Made by a program: the position numbers and the translations under genes. A stretch of 64,000 nucleotides of DNA, from assembly GCA_963801715.1 (NCBI GenBank), contig CAWDGB010000014.1, forward strand, positions 124,001 through 188,000. Direction: 5' to 3'. Numbering within the stretch: position 1 is the first letter of the stretch; each line of letters opens with the position of its first letter. This document shows, piece by piece, positions 1 to 8,576 of this stretch. The notes under the pieces were generated by a model that had not been told where the DNA came from, ran no database searches, and saw only the letters and a list, made by a program, of their open reading frames with translations. The stretch is from CAVVJA01 sp963801715. GTDB lineage: Bacteria; Actinomycetota; Actinomycetes; Mycobacteriales; Jatrophihabitantaceae.

Positions 1-2
1 GG

Positions 3-596
3 GCGGAGATCGAGGGAGAGATGGGTGACAGCCACGTGGGCCTGCAGGCTCGGCTGATGAGCCAGGCCTTACGCAAGATCACCGGAGCTTTGAACAACTC
101 CGGCACCACCGCGATCTTCATCAACCAGCTGCGGGAGAAGATCGGGGTCATGTTCGGGTCGCCGGAGACGACCACCGGCGGTAAAGCGCTGAAGTTCTAC
201 GCCTCGATACGTCTGGACGTACGGCGGATCGAGACGCTCAAGGACGGCTCAGACGCGGTGGGTAACCGGACTCGAGTCAAGGTGGTCAAGAACAAAGTTG
301 CCCCACCGTTCAAGCAGGCCGAGTTCGACATCGTCTACGGGCAGGGCATCAGTCGCGAAGGTTCCTTGATCGACGTGGGCGTGGAGCAGGGCCTGATCAA
401 GAAGTCCGGCGCCTGGTACACCTACGACAGTGATCAGCTCGGTCAGGGCAAGGAGAACGTGCGCAGCTTCCTGCGTGACAACCCCGACCTGGCGGACGAG
501 ATCGAGAAGAAGATCAAAGAGAAGCTGGGCATCGGCGCCCAGTTGGACGAGGTCGGAGCGCCCATCCAGCCGCTGCCGGCGCCTGTCGACTTCTGA
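3..596 (+). CDS. recA: RecA recombinase, C-terminal part (5' end outside window)
   Basis: RecA forms ATP-dependent filaments on single-stranded DNA, drives strand exchange and triggers LexA self-cleavage. The frame is open from base 3; the visible 197 codons cover the end of the ATPase core and the C-terminal domain. The DNA-binding loop 1 region (EGEMGDSHVGLQ) and loop 2 region (IGVMFGSPETTTGGKAL) are intact and match the family closely. The stretch VKVVKNKVAPPF is uninterrupted; this is where M. tuberculosis RecA carries its intein, so no intein is present at that site. The gene ends 5 bases before recX, as in the usual actinobacterial recA-recX operon. The promoter and any SOS box lie outside the window. 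Confidence 0.98.
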   Translation, partial: AEIEGEMGDSHVGLQARLMSQALRKITGALNNSGTTAIFINQLREKIGVMFGSPETTTGGKALKFYASIRLDVRRIETLKDGSDAVGNRTRVKVVKNKVAPPFKQAEFDIVYGQGISREGSLIDVGVEQGLIKKSGAWYTYDSDQLGQGKENVRSFLRDNPDLADEIEKKIKEKLGIGAQLDEVGAPIQPLPAPVDF

Positions 597-601
597 TCGT
601 C

Positions 602-1210
602 ATGGCAGCAAGCGTCGCGCCGCCGCCCCCTGAGGACCGGCCGCCGCCCGAGGATGGAGGACGGCACGACCTATCCGGCGACCCAGCGTCGGTCGCGCGC
701 GCCATCTGCCTCCGACTGCTCACCGATCGGGCGCGGACCCGAGCCGAACTGGCGACAGCGTTGCGCCGCAAGGGGGTGCCGGACGGCGCGGCCAGCACAG
801 TGCTCGATCGGTTTGCCGAGGTTGGCTTGATCGATGATGCCGTGATCGCGGAGAACTATGCGCTGGTCCAGCACCGTCAACGTGGGCTGGCAGCGCGCGC
901 GGTGGCCGGTAAGTTGCGGCGACGCGGCCTAGACGAGGACAGCATTCGAACGGCGCTGATGCCCATCGACGCGTCGAGCGAGCAGGCGGCCGCATCTGCA
1001 CTGGTGGCCCGCAAGCTACCGACCTTTCGGCACCTCGAGCCCAGCGTGCAGGCCCGCAGGGTGTACGGACTGCTGGCCCGCCGTGGGTATTCGGCATCAA
1101 TTGCCACTGCGGTCATCACCGCACTAATACCGCATACGGACCATAGTCCGACTAATCCGGATGAATGGTTGACTGCCGACGATAGTTCTGACTCGGACGT
1201 ATCCGGGTAG
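602..1210 (+). CDS. recX: Regulatory protein RecX
   Basis: RecX binds RecA filaments and limits their activity. The 202-residue product is a little longer than typical RecX because of a Pro/Glu-rich N-terminal tail of about 25 residues. The rest is the helical repeat architecture of the family: ARAICLRLLTDRARTRAELA at about 35-55, FAEVGLIDDAVIAENY at about 75-90 and a basic segment RQRGLAARAVAGKLRRRGL at about 95-115. The ATG lies five bases after the recA stop, so translational coupling is likely. An internal start is possible, because the N-terminal 25 residues are low complexity. Confidence 0.93.
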   Translation: MAASVAPPPPEDRPPPEDGGRHDLSGDPASVARAICLRLLTDRARTRAELATALRRKGVPDGAASTVLDRFAEVGLIDDAVIAENYALVQHRQRGLAARAVAGKLRRRGLDEDSIRTALMPIDASSEQAAASALVARKLPTFRHLEPSVQARRVYGLLARRGYSASIATAVITALIPHTDHSPTNPDEWLTADDSSDSDVSG

Positions 1211-1493
1211 AACTTCACATGCTTGACCTAGACGGGCTGCCTTCTTAGCCTCGGGGTATCAGGAGCACGCCGGACTAGCAACGGATTGGAGACTGTTCAC
1301 CGAGTCTCGATCTAGGCCAAGCCCGTAAGACATAGATCCCCGTCCGCTCATTGAACAGAAAGGGCACATCGAACTCGATCAGCGTATTTCGCTGATGGTC
1401 CGCGGAACGCCTGTCCGACAGGCGGCGGCGAGACCACTTCGGACGCACTTCGTTCTCCTGATGCCGGCACGACGTGAGGCGAAGGAGGCGGCG

Positions 1494-3249
1494 ATGCAAG
1501 GGGTGCTATACGCGGCAGTGGTTGCCGCGTTCCTCCTGGGCATTTACTTCATTGACTCCTACCGCCGCCGAGGTGCGCGGGCGCCAGGCCCGGCCACCTC
1601 GGCGGGCGGCGAGGATGACCAACTGGATGCGGACAACTACGCGCAGTCAACAAGGCGAGTGGCCGAGGCAGAGGCCGCCTCCATCCGCGCAGTGGCACAG
1701 CGGGAAGCCGATGCAGCAGCGGCGAGCCGTTGAAGCCGAGCTAGAGGCGCTCCACCGAGCGGCTGCGGCGGACGCCGCGACCGCGAAGGAGGTCGCTGAG
1801 CGGGCGCACGCCAATGCCAAGGCCGAGGCAGCCATGCTGCTCGGCGACGCCCGGGCGGCGGCCGAGAGTGAAGCGGCTCGGCTGACCGAGGAACTGCGTC
1901 AGACCGAACGCGAGCTCGTCACCCAGGCCGAGCGGCTCGCCGACTCGCAGGTGGCGCTGGAGGCGCAGGCGGCCCGGATGCGCGATGAGAGCGCCGAGCT
2001 CGATCGAGCGGTCGAGCAGCTTGCGGCACGGGAACGCGAGCAGGACGCCCGCGACTCCGAGCTGGACCGCCGCGTCGCCGATCTGGAGCAGCGGGCCGTT
2101 GAACATGATCGGGAACGGGAACGGATCGCTTGCCTGACGGCCGAAGAGGCCAAGGCCGAGCTGCTGGCTGCGGTGGAGGTGACCGCACGGCGGGACGCGG
2201 CGATGCTGGTGCGTTCCATCGAGAACGAGGCCCGTGCGGAAGGCACCGACCGCGCCCGGACGATCGTGGTCGAGGCCGTGCAGCGGGTAGCCAGCGAGCA
2301 GACCGCAGAAACGGTCGTCAGCGTGCTGCACCTGCCGAGCGACGAGATGAAGGGCCGCATCATCGGCCGGGAGGGGCGCAACATCCGGACGTTCGAATCG
2401 GTGACCGGCGTCAACGTCATCATCGACGACACACCGGAAGCGGTGCTCTTGTCATGCTTCGACCCGGTGCGCCGTGAGGTCGGCCGGCTGACTTTGGACA
2501 AGCTGATTCTCGATGGGCGCATCCACCCGCACCGGATCGAGGAGGTATACGAGAGCAGCCGCACGGAAGTCGAGGAGCTGTGCCTACGGGCTGCGCGCGA
2601 TGCACTGGCCGACGTGGGCATTGGCGATCTGGACGAGAGCCTGCTCCCTACCCTGGGTCGACTGAGGTATCGGACGAGCTACGGGCAGAACGTTCTCGGC
2701 CATCTTCTCGAAACCGCGCATATTGCTGGCGTCATGGCCGCGGAGCTCGGCATCGAGCCGACCCTGATCAAACGGTGTGCGTTCTTGCACGACATCGGCA
2801 AGGCCCTGACCCACGAGGTCGAGGGAAGCCACGCCATCATCGGCGCCGAACTGCTGCGCCGGCATGGCGAGAGTGAGGCTGTGGCCCACGCGGTCGAGGC
2901 GCACCACAACGAGGTATCGCCCCGCACGATCGAGGCTGTGCTCACTCAGGCGTCCGACTCGTGCTCGGCTGCTCGCCCGGGAGCGCGCCGTGAGTCCATC
3001 GAGACCTACGTCAAGCGGCTCGCCCGCATCGAGGAGATCGCCGGCGCGAAGACCGGCGTCGAGAAGGTCTTCGCCATGCAGTCCGGCCGAGAGGTGCGGG
3101 TCATGGTGCAGCCCGCTGAAGTGGACGACCTGGCGGCCCAGGTGATCGCCCGTGAGATCGCGAAGCAGATCGAGGATGAGCTGACCTACCCCGGCCAGAT
3201 TCGCGTCACGGTGGTCCGTGAGTTGCGCGCCACCGAAGTCGCGCACTGA
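1494..3249 (+). CDS. rny: Ribonuclease Y, interrupted by one +1 frameshift near 1715-1731
   Basis: RNase Y is a membrane-anchored endoribonuclease that starts mRNA decay. The start at 1494 has a strong ribosome binding site (GAAGGAGG at 1481-1488). The N-terminus is one transmembrane helix (GVLYAAVVAAFLLGIYFI) followed by a basic stretch and a long Ala/Glu/Arg coiled coil. The first frame stops at 1731-1733 (ends ADAAAASR). The protein resumes one base later in the next frame (RAVEAELEALHRAAA) and runs to 3249. The second part holds the KH domain (GRIIGREGRNIRTFE) and the HD phosphohydrolase domain (HDIGKALTHEVEGSHA, then EAHHNEV). Removing one base gives an intact protein of about 584 residues, in the family's size range, so a sequencing insertion is more likely than a pseudogene. 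It lies between recX and miaB, where M. tuberculosis has no RNase Y to my knowledge. Confidence 0.9.
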
Positions 3250-3290
3250 GCCCGGGCCACGAGCGGACCGGGCCGTATCCTCGAAGCGCC

Positions 3291-4718
3291 ATGACGCGCA
3301 CCTACGCCATTCGCACCTACGGGTGCCAGATGAACGTCCACGACTCGGAGCGGCTAGCCGGCCTGCTTGAGCAGGCCGGATACGAGCGGGCGTCCGGAGG
3401 CGTGGCGGACGGTGCGGATGTCGTCGTTTTCAACACCTGTGCGGTGCGCGAGAACGCCGACAATCGGCTCTACGGCAACCTGGGGCAGCTGTATCCGGTC
3501 AAACAACGGCGACCGGACATGCAGATCGCAGTCGGTGGCTGCCTCGCACAAAAAGACCGAGCTCGGATTATCGAGCACGCGCCATGGGTCGACGTCGTCT
3601 TCGGCACACACAATCTCGCGAGCCTTCCCGTGCTGCTGGAACGAGCCCGGCACAACCACGAAGCACAAGTCGAGATCGTGGAAGCGTTGCAGACGTTCCC
3701 CTCAGATCTGCCGACGAGGCGGGAGTCGCCATATTCCGCCTGGGTGTCGATATCTGTCGGCTGTGACAACCGTTGCACGTTCTGCATCGTGCCGAGCCTG
3801 CGGGGCACCGAAAAGGACCGGCGGCCCGGCGACGTCCTCGCCGAAGTTCGGTCCCTGGTCGAGGCCGATGTGGTCGAGGTCACGCTCCTTGGCCAGAATG
3901 TGAACTCCTACGGGCGGTCATTCGGCGACCGGTTCGCGTTCGGGCGATTGCTGCGTTCGTGCGGAGAGATCGCTGGTCTCGAGCGGGTACGGTTCACCAG
4001 CCCGCATCCCCGGGACTTCACCGACGACGTGATCGTGGCGATGGCCGAAACGGCGAACGTCTGTCCAGCGCTGCACATGCCGCTGCAATCAGGGTCAGAC
4101 GCGGTGCTGCGGGCGATGCGGCGGTCCTATCGGCGGGAACGTTATCTCGACATCATCGCCCGCGTCAGGGCTGCTATGCCGATGGCTGCGATTACGACCG
4201 ACATCATCGTGGGGTTTCCCGGCGAGACGGAGTCGGACTTCGAGGACACGCTGGGCGTTGTGCGGGCGGCCCGCTTCGCCAGCGCCTTCACGTTCAAGTT
4301 CTCGCCCCGGCCCGGCACGCCGGCCGCTGACCTGCCCCATCAGGTCGACAAGGATGTGGTGCAGGACCGCTACGAGCGGCTGATTGCCGTCGTCGAGGAA
4401 GCGGCGTTGGCCGGCACCCAGGCGATGGTGGGCTCGGACGTCGAAGTCCTCGTAAGCGTTGGCGAAGGACGAAAAGATGGCGTCACCGGCCGAGTTTCGG
4501 GCCGAGCCAGAGATGGTCGCCTGGTCCACGTCACGGTCGGTGATGCGGACGTACGGCCCGGCGACGTCGTCCGAGCCACCGTCACCTACGGTGCCCCGCA
4601 CCATCTCGTGGCAGATGCTGGGATCGCCGAGCATCGTCCCTGGCGCGGTCGGGCGATCGCCAAACATCCGCAGCCGCCGATCGGACGACCACTGCTTCCG
4701 CTCGCGGTCCGCCGCTGA
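3291..4718 (+). CDS. miaB: tRNA-2-methylthio-N6-dimethylallyladenosine synthase MiaB
   Basis: MiaB is a radical-SAM methylthiotransferase that adds the 2-methylthio group to i6A37 in tRNA; MiaA, also in this window, makes the i6A37 precursor. The 475-residue protein has the three N-terminal domain cysteines (C12 in YGCQMN, C50 in FNTC, C84 in GGCLAQK) for the auxiliary 4Fe-4S cluster, the radical-SAM triad C158/C162/C165 (CDNRCTFC), and a C-terminal TRAM domain from about residue 380. The last 30 residues are basic and proline-rich and look non-conserved. It starts 41 bases after rny and is probably co-transcribed with it. Confidence 0.97.
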   Translation: MTRTYAIRTYGCQMNVHDSERLAGLLEQAGYERASGGVADGADVVVFNTCAVRENADNRLYGNLGQLYPVKQRRPDMQIAVGGCLAQKDRARIIEHAPWVDVVFGTHNLASLPVLLERARHNHEAQVEIVEALQTFPSDLPTRRESPYSAWVSISVGCDNRCTFCIVPSLRGTEKDRRPGDVLAEVRSLVEADVVEVTLLGQNVNSYGRSFGDRFAFGRLLRSCGEIAGLERVRFTSPHPRDFTDDVIVAMAETANVCPALHMPLQSGSDAVLRAMRRSYRRERYLDIIARVRAAMPMAAITTDIIVGFPGETESDFEDTLGVVRAARFASAFTFKFSPRPGTPAADLPHQVDKDVVQDRYERLIAVVEEAALAGTQAMVGSDVEVLVSVGEGRKDGVTGRVSGRARDGRLVHVTVGDADVRPGDVVRATVTYGAPHHLVADAGIAEHRPWRGRAIAKHPQPPIGRPLLPLAVRR

Positions 4719-4751
4719 GTGAGACGGCCGGCGGCTGGCGGTTGATGGCGA

Positions 4752-4815
4752 CGACCGCGACTCAGTCCGGAATCAGCGCCCGTCGACCGCGACTCAGTCC
4801 GGAATCAGCGCCCGT
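4752..4815. repeat. Perfect 32-bp tandem duplication at the 3' end of the DUF349 gene
   Basis: The 32-bp unit starting CGACCGCGACTCAGTCC occurs at 4752-4783 and again, identically and without a gap, at 4784-4815. The second copy contains the last codons and the stop of the minus-strand DUF349 gene (stop complement at 4794-4796). The first copy is therefore a spare, untranslated gene end (ALIPD plus stop) in the gap to miaB. Confidence 0.9.
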
Positions 4816-5978
4816 CGGGCCGCTACATCAGCCTCCGCCCGCGCGATGCGGGCGTCGTCACCGGCTGCCCGGGCTCGTGCCAGCTTCGCTTCGGCCTCAG
4901 ACAGCCGGGCCCGCAACTCGGCGAGGAACGGATTGGACTCGAGACTGCCACGACGCCACTGCGCCTCCACAGCGTCCCGGACCCGCTGCTCGGCGGCTCG
5001 CATCCGGCCGTCGGTCGTCCGCATAACCTCCCGCGGGACTTGACCGATGTCGTCGTAGCGAGCTTGCAGCTCACGCAGCGCGGCCTGCGCGGCTCTGGGA
5101 TCGGATACGTCGACCCGCTCGGCTTCGCGGATGATCGCTTCCTTGCGTTGCTGGTTGGTCACCTGGAGCGCCTCGCGCTCGGAGAGGACACTGGCCCGGC
5201 GCGCGAAGAAGGCGTCCTGGGCGCCGCGGAACTTCTGCCACAGCGCATCTTCGACATCGCGGCTCGCCCGGCCCGCGGCCTTCCACTCGGCCATCAGGTC
5301 GCGCATGGCCGCCGCGGTTTCCTTCCAGTCGGAGGACGACGAGAGCTCCTCGGCGCGTACCACGAGCTTCTCCTTGACGGCGCGCGCCGTACCGCGCTCG
5401 GCGTCCAATTGCGCGAAGTGTTGGCCTCGGCGCTTGCTGAAGGCGTCGCGGGCAGTTGCGAATCGCTTCCACAGCGCGTCGTCCGTACGGCGGTCGATGC
5501 CGCGAATCGTCTTCCACTCTTCGACGATGGCGCGGAGCCGATCCCCAGACACTTTCCAAGACGTTGAGGCGGACGCGATCTGCTCGGCCTCGGCTATCAG
5601 TGTCTGTTTGGCGTCGATCGCGGCCGCGCGGGCTTGCTGGCGCTCGGCCACCTTCGCCGCAGCCTTCTCCTGCGCGGCGAGCAGCAACGCGGATAGCCGC
5701 TCGGCCAGGCTGTCGAGGTCGCCGATGACGGATGCCGTGGGAAGTGTCTCGGCCAGCTCGGTCGCGTGTGCGCGGGTGGTCGCCGGATCCGCGGCTCCGG
5801 ACGTCAATCGCTGCTCCAGCAGCGTGACCTCGGTCGCCAGGTCGTCATAGCGGCGGGTGTAGTAGGCGAGCCCCGCCTCGGCGTCTCCCGCCTGCCAGGA
5901 GCCGATCACGCGCTCGCCGCTCGAGGTGCGCACGAAGACGGTGCCGTCCTCGTCGATCCGCCCCCATTGCGAGCTCAT
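4794..5978 (-). CDS. DUF349 domain-containing coiled-coil protein
   Basis: The 394-residue protein has no known enzymatic motif. It is built of repeated DUF349 units of about 70 residues: each has a basic/Ala-rich helix, then W-K-x-(A/T) motifs (SWKVSGDRLRAIVEEWKTI, DWKETAAAMRDLMAEWKAAG) and a (D/E)ALW-F segment (DDALWKRFATARDAFSKRR, EDALWQKFRGAQDAFFARR). The C-terminal 70 residues are a charged coiled coil. The N-terminus (WGRIDEDGTVFVRTSSGERVIGSWQAG) is a conserved beta-rich cap typical of the actinobacterial members next to miaB/miaA (Rv2731-type). It is convergent with miaB and divergent from the downstream gene. Its molecular role is unknown. Confidence 0.88.
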   Translation of the reverse strand: MSSQWGRIDEDGTVFVRTSSGERVIGSWQAGDAEAGLAYYTRRYDDLATEVTLLEQRLTSGAADPATTRAHATELAETLPTASVIGDLDSLAERLSALLLAAQEKAAAKVAERQQARAAAIDAKQTLIAEAEQIASASTSWKVSGDRLRAIVEEWKTIRGIDRRTDDALWKRFATARDAFSKRRGQHFAQLDAERGTARAVKEKLVVRAEELSSSSDWKETAAAMRDLMAEWKAAGRASRDVEDALWQKFRGAQDAFFARRASVLSEREALQVTNQQRKEAIIREAERVDVSDPRAAQAALRELQARYDDIGQVPREVMRTTDGRMRAAEQRVRDAVEAQWRRGSLESNPFLAELRARLSEAEAKLARARAAGDDARIARAEADVAARRALIPD

Positions 5979-6046
5979 GACACAGCATTAGACACGATGT
6001 GCGCTACAGCAAACCCGTGGAAGACGTAACGATTAGCCTCCAAACT

Positions 6047-6751
6047 GTGATTAGCGGCGTGGCGTTCTGCCCCCATCCGCCGGCTCTGATACCTGCCGTG
6101 GCCCAGGGAGCGACGGCGGAGTTCGACGATTTGCTCACGCAATGCGATCGGGCAATCACCGATGTGCGGTCGACGAGGCCGGATCGTCTAGTGCTGCTCG
6201 GATCTGGTCCGCGGTCCCGGGAGTACCCGCCGTCGGCCTGGGGCAGCCTCGCCGGCTTCGGGGTGCCGGTCGAGGTACATCTAGCGCCTGGCGGGGACAG
6301 TGCCGACCGGCTGCCGCTGTCACTGACCGTCGGCGCCTGGCTGGTCAACCGGGCGCTCGGCCCGCGCAGCAGCGCGATCGGAGTCGCTGTCGGGCCGGAT
6401 TTCTTCGAGAGTCGGGCTCTTGGCCGGCTCGACCGCGCGACCGGTGAGCGGGTTGGACTCATCGTGATGGGCGACGGCACGGCTCGGCGGTCTCACGCCG
6501 CCCCTGGCTATTGGGACGAGCGCGCCGAGGGTTTCGACGCCGCCGTTCTCGCTGCCCTGGCCGTCGGTGACAGTGCGGCGCTGGCGGCGCTAGATCTGCA
6601 GCTTGCTGCGGAGCTACTTTGTGCGGGCGCGCCGGCCTGGGTCGCCGCGGGCGTGCTGCTGTCGGGCGTGCGAATGGATGCCGAGATGCTCTATGCGGAG
6701 GTTCCGTTCGGCGTGCAGTACATCGTCGCGGGCTGGTCTGCCCGTGGCTGA
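6047..6751 (+). CDS. Class III extradiol dioxygenase subunit B-like protein
   Basis: This 234-residue product belongs to the actinobacterial family found directly before miaA and annotated by fold as LigB-like. The conserved N-terminus (ISGVAFCPHPPALIPAVAQG) carries the CPHPP motif, which makes the GTG at 6047 the best start; the frame is open upstream to an ATG at 5999, but that segment is not conserved in appearance. Other family marks are RLVLLGSGP, GVAVGPDFF, LIVMGDGTARRS and VPFGVQYIVAGW at the C-terminus. No full set of extradiol metal ligands can be confirmed, so substrate and activity are unknown. Its last 8 bases overlap the miaA start, indicating one transcript. Confidence 0.82.
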   Translation: MISGVAFCPHPPALIPAVAQGATAEFDDLLTQCDRAITDVRSTRPDRLVLLGSGPRSREYPPSAWGSLAGFGVPVEVHLAPGGDSADRLPLSLTVGAWLVNRALGPRSSAIGVAVGPDFFESRALGRLDRATGERVGLIVMGDGTARRSHAAPGYWDERAEGFDAAVLAALAVGDSAALAALDLQLAAELLCAGAPAWVAAGVLLSGVRMDAEMLYAEVPFGVQYIVAGWSARG

Positions 6752-7647
6752 CCGCGTCCTGGCCGTACTCGGTCCGACAGCGACGGGCAAGTCGGACCTC
6801 GCGATCCAGCTGGCCCTCTGCCTGGGCGGCGAGATCGTGAATGCGGACTCCATGCAGCTCTACACCGGCATGGACATCGGTACCGCCAAGCTGCCGGTGG
6901 CGTCCCGGAGGGGGGTCCCGCACCATCTGCTCGACGTATGGCCGATCGCCAAGTCGGCGGCGGTGGCCGAGTACCAGACGTTGGCCCGGACGGCGATCGC
7001 GGACATCCACGCGCGCGGGCGGCTGCCGATCCTCGTGGGTGGATCGGGGCTCTACCTTCGGGGCGCGTTGGATCGATTGGAGTTTCCGGGGGAGTCTCCG
7101 CCCGTCCGGGCCCGGTTGGAACGCGAGTTGGGCGAGCACGGAGCGCCGACCCTGCACGCGCGGTTGGCGGCCGTCGACGCGGAGGCTGCCGCGGCGATCC
7201 TCCCCACCAACGGCCGCCGGATCGTGCGCGCACTCGAGGTCATCGAGCTGACGGGCGGCCCGTTTCTCGCCCGAATGCCTGGCTTCGAGTCGGTCTATCG
7301 ACACGGTGTCGATCGGACTGGACCGGGACGACCTGGACGAACGGATCGCTGCGCGAGTTCACCGGATGATGGCGATGGGTCTGCTGGACGAGGTACGGGC
7401 GCTTCTCCCGCTCGGGCTGCGCGCCAGTCCGACGGCTGGCAAGGCCCTTGGCTACGCGCAGTTGCTCGGCTGCCTGGACGACGATGGTGTAGTGCATAGC
7501 GACATCGCCCCGGCGGTCGACGCGACCGTCCAAGCGACCACGCGGTTCGCGCGCCGTCAGCGGGCGTGGTTTCGCCGGGACCCTCGAGTTGCCTGGTTCG
7601 ACGCCGGAGCGCCGGACCTGGCCGGTCGGGTCGTGAACACTGTCTAG
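6744..7647 (+). CDS. miaA: tRNA dimethylallyltransferase MiaA, interrupted by one +1 frameshift near 7297-7300
   Basis: MiaA transfers the dimethylallyl group of DMAPP to A37 of tRNAs reading UNN codons. The GTG at 6744 overlaps the previous stop by 8 bases. Motifs in order: P-loop GPTATGKSDLA (residues 9-19), NADSMQLYTGMDIGTAK (substrate-binding), PHHLLDVW, GGSGLYLRG and NGRRIVRALEV. After FESVY the frame breaks at 7297-7300, and the protein continues one base later (DTVSIGLDRDDLDERIAAR) to 7647 with the C-terminal ALGYAQLL, ATTRFARRQRAWFRRDPRV region. Deleting one base restores a continuous protein of 300 residues, the normal size. The gene is essential-type housekeeping and otherwise intact, so the break is probably a sequencing error. 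Confidence 0.92.
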
Positions 7648-7667
7648 TTCACCGGGATACTGAGGTT

Positions 7668-8534
7668 GTGCACGTCGTCAAGGGACACGGGACGGAGAAC
7701 GACTTCGTACTGCTGCCGGATCTCGACGGCGCCATCGATCTGACGGCTGAGCTGACCCGGCGGCTGTGCGACCGACGCGCCGGAATCGGAGCCGACGGAG
7801 TGCTGCGTGTGGTGCGGAGCGAGAACGACGACACCGCGCGGCCGATGGCGGAGCTCGCTCCCTACTTCATGGACTACCGCAACGCTGACGGATCGATCGC
7901 GGCGATGTGCGGCAACGGGGTGCGGGTCTTCGCCCGTTACCTGCAGCGTGAGCGGTTCATCGGTAACGAGACGGTCGTAGGCACCCGTGGCGGTCCGCGG
8001 CGGGTGTGGCTCGACGGCTCCGGCGACGTGATGGTCGACATGGGCGGGCCGACTTTTCCGGATCTGCAGCAGCGCGTGACGTCCGCGCCGCTGCAGGGCG
8101 TGCGAGGCACCGTCGTGGACATCCCCAACCCGCATGTGGTCGTTCCGGTATCGACAGTGGAGGAGTTGCGGGCGCTGGACCTGTCGCGTTCTCCGGTCGT
8201 CGATCCGCCACGGGCCGACGGGCAGAACGTCGAGTTCGTGGTCCGCCGGGGCGAGCGGCACTTGTCGATGCGGGTGCATGAGCGCGGCGTCGGCGAGACC
8301 CGCTCGTGCGGCACCGGCATCTGCGCCGCCGTCGTTGCCGCCGCCGCGACGGACGGGACGGTGCCAGGTCATGGCAGCACCTGGCGCGTCGACGTCCCAG
8401 GCGGCCGGTGCAGTGTGACCTGGCAGGCGAGCGGGATCGTTCTCCTGCGCGGCCCAGCCGTGATCGTCGGCGATATCGAACTCGACGACGGCTGGCTTCA
8501 TCCGGCCGGCGACACAACCGACCGGACGCCGTGA
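7668..8534 (+). CDS. dapF: Diaminopimelate epimerase DapF
   Basis: DapF converts LL- to meso-diaminopimelate for lysine and peptidoglycan. The GTG at 7668 was chosen because the family start is HVVKGHGTENDFV; the frame is open further upstream but without conservation. The 288-residue protein keeps both catalytic cysteines: C81 in AAMCGNGVRVFARY and C214 in TRSCGTGICAA. The substrate motifs PNPHVVV and GVGETRSCG are also present. It starts 20 bases after miaA, matching the miaA-dapF-hflX order of mycobacteria. Confidence 0.96.
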   Translation: MHVVKGHGTENDFVLLPDLDGAIDLTAELTRRLCDRRAGIGADGVLRVVRSENDDTARPMAELAPYFMDYRNADGSIAAMCGNGVRVFARYLQRERFIGNETVVGTRGGPRRVWLDGSGDVMVDMGGPTFPDLQQRVTSAPLQGVRGTVVDIPNPHVVVPVSTVEELRALDLSRSPVVDPPRADGQNVEFVVRRGERHLSMRVHERGVGETRSCGTGICAAVVAAAATDGTVPGHGSTWRVDVPGGRCSVTWQASGIVLLRGPAVIVGDIELDDGWLHPAGDTTDRTP

Positions 8535-8576
8535 GCAATTCGGTCGTGTACGAGCGACCCGCCGTGTCACGATGAC

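Noticed and set aside
3..596. RecA intein
   Set aside because: The visible RecA sequence is contiguous through VKVVKNKVAPPF, the mycobacterial intein site.
1211..1493. Small RNA or gene between recX and rny
   Set aside because: 283 bases examined on both strands: no tRNA-like fold, no strong hairpin, and only short unbiased frames.
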